The translations under genes and the position numbers were made by a program. A DNA stretch of 25,452 bases from NCBI GenBank assembly GCA_017523005.1, contig JAFWXG010000078.1:1-25452 (forward strand), in the 5' to 3' direction. The notes beneath the pieces were generated by a model. That model saw only the letters and a list, made by a program, of their open reading frames with translations. It was not told where the DNA came from and did not search any database. Position 1 is the stretch's first letter. The number at the start of each line of letters is the position of its first letter. Positions 23,426-25,452 of the stretch are shown piece by piece. The stretch comes from Clostridia bacterium. Lineage in GTDB: Bacteria; Bacillota; Clostridia; RGIG6154.

Positions 23426-23464
23426 GCCAAGCAGTTATTGAAAGATGACTGCTTGGTGATTTTT
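23426..23464 (+). terminator. Terminator of the small peptide unit
   Basis: CCAAGCAGT (23427-23435) and ACTGCTTGG (23448-23456) form a perfect 9-bp stem with a 12-base loop, followed by TGATTTTT. Confidence 0.88.
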
Positions 23465-23473
23465 CCAAATCTG

Positions 23474-23502
23474 TTGATTATATTATATAAATATGTTATA
23501 CT
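23474..23502 (+). promoter_or_regulatory. Promoter of the microprotein cassette
   Basis: TTGATT (23474-23479), 17-base spacer, TATACT (23497-23502), just after the terminator of the preceding unit. The following 130 bases hold no convincing gene. Confidence 0.75.
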
Positions 23503-23633
23503 TAGATTAAGCACTGTCCGTTTTAACACCCACTCAACTTGCTAAAATGAGTATAAAGAAAAAAGATTTACTTCTTGGGAGGTTAAAGCATTATGAAAAA
23601 AGTATCCGGCAAAATTAGTCTGGAGGTGTAATC

Positions 23634-23771
23634 ATGGCTTTTGCGTTAATACTGTTGTTCATACTTTCCGCAAATGCTTGGGCGGACGGAGACAATTCAA
23701 TGAGCTGGTATGTCATTCTTTGCATTATTTTTGTTGTAGCATGTGTGCTATTTGGTAGTTGTTCAAATTGA
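23634..23771 (+). CDS. 45-residue double-spanning membrane microprotein
   Basis: ATG 23634 has GGAGGTG 6 bases upstream. The product MAFALILLFILSANAWA... has a first hydrophobic segment (2-16), a short polar link DGDNSMS (18-24), and a second hydrophobic helix (25-41) ending GSCSN. The first segment with Ala-Asn-Ala-Trp-Ala could also be a cleavable signal, which would leave a single-span product. No family recognised. It is followed 19 bases later by another microprotein with its own ribosome binding site. Confidence 0.6.
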   Translation: MAFALILLFILSANAWADGDNSMSWYVILCIIFVVACVLFGSCSN

Positions 23772-23790
23772 CAGGCTTGGAGGTATAATG

Positions 23791-23898
23791 ATGGCTATTC
23801 ACCAAAAACGAAAAAACGCTAAGGGTTGCGGATGCATGGGATGTTTGGTCTGGACTATAATCATCGAAGTATTGATTGAAGTCGTTATAAGGTTATAA
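23791..23898 (+). CDS. 35-residue Cys-rich membrane microprotein
   Basis: Starts at ATG 23791 (or the adjacent ATG 23788), 7 bases after GGAGG. The product has a basic N-terminus (HQKRKNAKG), a clustered CGCMGC (Cys13, 15 and 18) and one hydrophobic helix from about residue 19 to the end, ending in Arg-Leu. The basic-Cys-helix layout suggests a membrane peptide with a metal-binding or redox cysteine cluster at the cytosolic face. Its stop overlaps the 23898 ATG of the next frame. No homologue recognised. Confidence 0.55.
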   Translation: MAIHQKRKNAKGCGCMGCLVWTIIIEVLIEVVIRL

Positions 23899-23915
23899 TG
23901 TATGGAGGATTGATT

Positions 23916-24281
23916 ATGGTTAAATACATATTAAAACAGAAAAATCAAGATATCCTTACTTATGAATATTTTCCTGAAGGCGATTTTGAATCAAAAGGTG
24001 GCAGAATAATTCTTGATGTTAATTTGAAGACAATATCTATTAGTGTCCCTGCTGAAAAAGATTTTTTGTGTAGAACAACAACAAAGGAACTAAACGATAT
24101 GCGTGATGCTATTAACCAGATGCGAATTGAAAATGGCGAACCAGAACTAACAGAAGACGAATTGCCCATCGCAACAGAAGATGAATCATGGTATTGGTAT
24201 GGAGACCATGCAATCAATAGTATTTGGAAGGCTTTTCTTAAAGGGAAAGAACTTCCAGAAGGTACCGTGATGTGGTATTAA
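23916..24281 (+). CDS. Unrecognised 121-residue cytosolic protein
   Basis: I chose ATG 23916 because GGAGG lies 7 bases upstream; an in-frame ATG at 23898 overlaps the previous stop and lacks a ribosome binding site. The protein is acidic with no signal or membrane segment. It begins with a beta-rich section (VKYILKQKNQDILTYEYFPEGDFES, GGRIILDV, TISISVP), then a helix (KELNDMRDAINQMRIENG) and ends in an aromatic-rich tail (SWYWYGDHAINSIWKAFLKG, MWY). Size, acidity and neighbourhood resemble small immunity-type proteins found in accessory islands, but I see no specific family mark. It precedes the GNAT gene by 24 bases, probably in one transcript. Confidence 0.7.
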   Translation: MVKYILKQKNQDILTYEYFPEGDFESKGGRIILDVNLKTISISVPAEKDFLCRTTTKELNDMRDAINQMRIENGEPELTEDELPIATEDESWYWYGDHAINSIWKAFLKGKELPEGTVMWY

Positions 24282-24305
24282 GTATGAGTTTAGAGAGGTG
24301 ATACT

Positions 24306-25178
24306 ATGTCCTATGAGTATAATATCTGGCCAGAATATAGTCGAGAACAATTTAAGAAAACTGTTGATATTCTCAAAAAGAAAGTTAAGAACATAAAAGA
24401 AATGAAGTATATTGAAGACCCACTTGATGGAGATCAAATTCAAATTATTACAACTGAAGATGGTGAAATCGTTGTTAAAAATGATTTCATGGTTGGTGCT
24501 GTTTGGATTGAATCAGAAATAGAAAAACTAACTCAAATAACAAACGGAAGCGCATGGGATTTTAGCAATGAAAAACAATACCATGTTTTTGCCGAAAATG
24601 ACATTTTGGTTTTAAGACCTTTGACTGAGGAATATTATGATTTATACATAAAAACACGCGCAATTTATGCATATAATCACAATTTCTATTTAGACCCTGA
24701 TAAACGAGAATTTGTTTTAAGCGAGTTTAATCAAGAAGAATGTTTTTTCTTGGCAGTTATAAGGAAGTCAGATAACGCTTACATAGGATATGTTGGATTA
24801 AAAGATACCAGAAAGAACTTATGGGAATTTTGCATTGAATTATTGCCAGAATGCTGTAATCAAGGTTATGGATTCAGTGCAGTAAAACTATTTTTGAAGG
24901 AAATATCACAAATAACACGAAATGACAAACAACAATTTATGGCATTAGTTGAAGTGGATAATATTCCAAGTCAAAAATTAATGTTAAAACTTGGAGGCAG
25001 ACTTATTGATATTTATGATTCTATTTTCCACGATGAAGAACGAGCAGAAAAATTTGAAGAAGAGCATTTGGATGAAATAACAGACCATATGATGGAACTT
25101 GCTGAAGAATTAATGGTAGAACCAAGAAAACTACTCAGCCATGTTCTTGATTATAGAATATTTGCAGAAAAATTATAA
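24306..25178 (+). CDS. GNAT-family acetyltransferase with unknown N-terminal domain
   Basis: A 290-residue cytosolic protein. Residues 1 to about 95 (MSYEYNIWPEYSREQF onward) form a domain I do not recognise. From about 97 (NDILVLRPLTEEYYDLY) a GNAT fold begins: AYIGYVGLKD (strand pair), WEFCIELLPECCNQGYGFSAVKLFL (acetyl-CoA loop QGYGFSA, equivalent to Q/RxxGxG/A) and VDNIPSQKLMLKLGG (the asparagine-Ser-Gln-Lys helix). This resembles the RimJ/RimL branch that acetylates protein N-termini or small molecules. A C-terminal helical tail of about 60 acidic residues follows. GAGAGGTGAT precedes ATG 24306. Target unknown. The N-terminal fusion suggests a specific protein target. Confidence 0.8.
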   Translation: MSYEYNIWPEYSREQFKKTVDILKKKVKNIKEMKYIEDPLDGDQIQIITTEDGEIVVKNDFMVGAVWIESEIEKLTQITNGSAWDFSNEKQYHVFAENDILVLRPLTEEYYDLYIKTRAIYAYNHNFYLDPDKREFVLSEFNQEECFFLAVIRKSDNAYIGYVGLKDTRKNLWEFCIELLPECCNQGYGFSAVKLFLKEISQITRNDKQQFMALVEVDNIPSQKLMLKLGGRLIDIYDSIFHDEERAEKFEEEHLDEITDHMMELAEELMVEPRKLLSHVLDYRIFAEKL

Positions 25179-25197
25179 AATAAGGAATGAAAGATAA

Positions 25198-25452
25198 TGA
25201 AACTATCACATCAAAAACTTAAAATGATGTACCTTGCAAAGATACTGATGGAAAAAACTGACGAGGAACATACCATAACTGTGCCCGAAATGATTGCCGA
25301 GCTTTCAAAACTTGGCATCTCTGCCGAGCGTAAAAGTATTTATGATGACCTTGAATATTTGCAATTATTTGGGCTTGACATCTGCTCGAACAAGACTCGC
25401 ACAACCAACTACTACATAGCAAGTCGTGATTTTGAATTGCCTGAGCTTAAAC
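25198..25452 (+). CDS. WYL-type transcriptional regulator, N-terminal part (cut by window edge)
   Basis: ATG 25198 with AAGGAATG upstream opens a frame that runs to the window edge (85 residues). The sequence KLKMMYLAKILMEKTDEEHTITVPEMIAELSKLGISAERKSIYDDLEYLQLFGLDI is the winged helix of the YafY/WYL family: recognition-helix residues SAERKSIYDDL are typical. These regulators usually carry a downstream WYL ligand-binding domain, which lies beyond the window. It starts 19 bases after the GNAT gene on the same strand, so it may be co-transcribed and could regulate the cassette. Confidence 0.82.

Noticed and set aside
23356..23441. RiPP precursor peptide
   Set aside because: No maturation enzyme, protease or exporter is adjacent and no known precursor motif is present; kept only as an unexplained small peptide.

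Overview
The window looks like a chromosomal segment of an AT-rich Gram-positive anaerobe of the Clostridia, probably a gut inhabitant. The evidence is the low GC content, strong AGGAGG-type ribosome binding sites, two tRNA-sensing T-box leaders, a class I c-di-GMP riboswitch, an S-layer-homology (SLH) surface protein, a bile-salt-hydrolase-type enzyme and a manganese catalase. No rRNA, tRNA, CRISPR array or insertion sequence was seen.

Layout. 1-898 (minus): FAD-dependent oxidoreductase broken by an in-frame TAA. 1019-3085: bile salt hydrolase family enzyme, PspC-domain protein and Mn-catalase, the last with a hairpin that can pair with its Shine-Dalgarno sequence. 3194-7313: a run of close-spaced genes (four-CxxC zinc ribbon, PsiE-like membrane protein, lipoprotein, acyltransferase-3, SLH protein fused to a PstS-like binding domain). 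7342-8960: a consensus promoter, a Trp T-box and trpB, which is split by an in-frame TAA. 8988-10904: a Tyr T-box and a sodium:solute symporter family transporter, hence a candidate tyrosine importer.

11055-23187 is the centrepiece, an apparently self-contained c-di-GMP module. A membrane diguanylate cyclase (intact GGDEF, no I-site) has its own promoter. Directly after it come another promoter, a c-di-GMP-I (GEMM) riboswitch with terminator-like hairpins, and seven close-spaced genes: VTC-domain protein, DUF4956 membrane protein, CotH-like protein, membrane-anchored TIM-barrel glycosidase-like protein, anchored HEAT-repeat protein, processive family-2 glycosyltransferase and a membrane EAL phosphodiesterase. 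I infer an exopolysaccharide synthesis and modification system in which c-di-GMP is made, sensed and destroyed by genes of one locus.

23101-25452 is different in character. It holds an isolated promoter-peptide-terminator unit of about 250 bases, then a second promoter leading to two microproteins, an unrecognised 121-residue protein, a GNAT-family protein with an unknown N-terminal domain, and the start of a WYL-type regulator. It looks like an accessory cassette.

Two otherwise well-preserved genes (trpB and the FAD oxidoreductase) each carry one in-frame TAA. Since TAA is the commonest stop in this window, recoding is unlikely; nonsense mutation or sequence error is the simpler reading.
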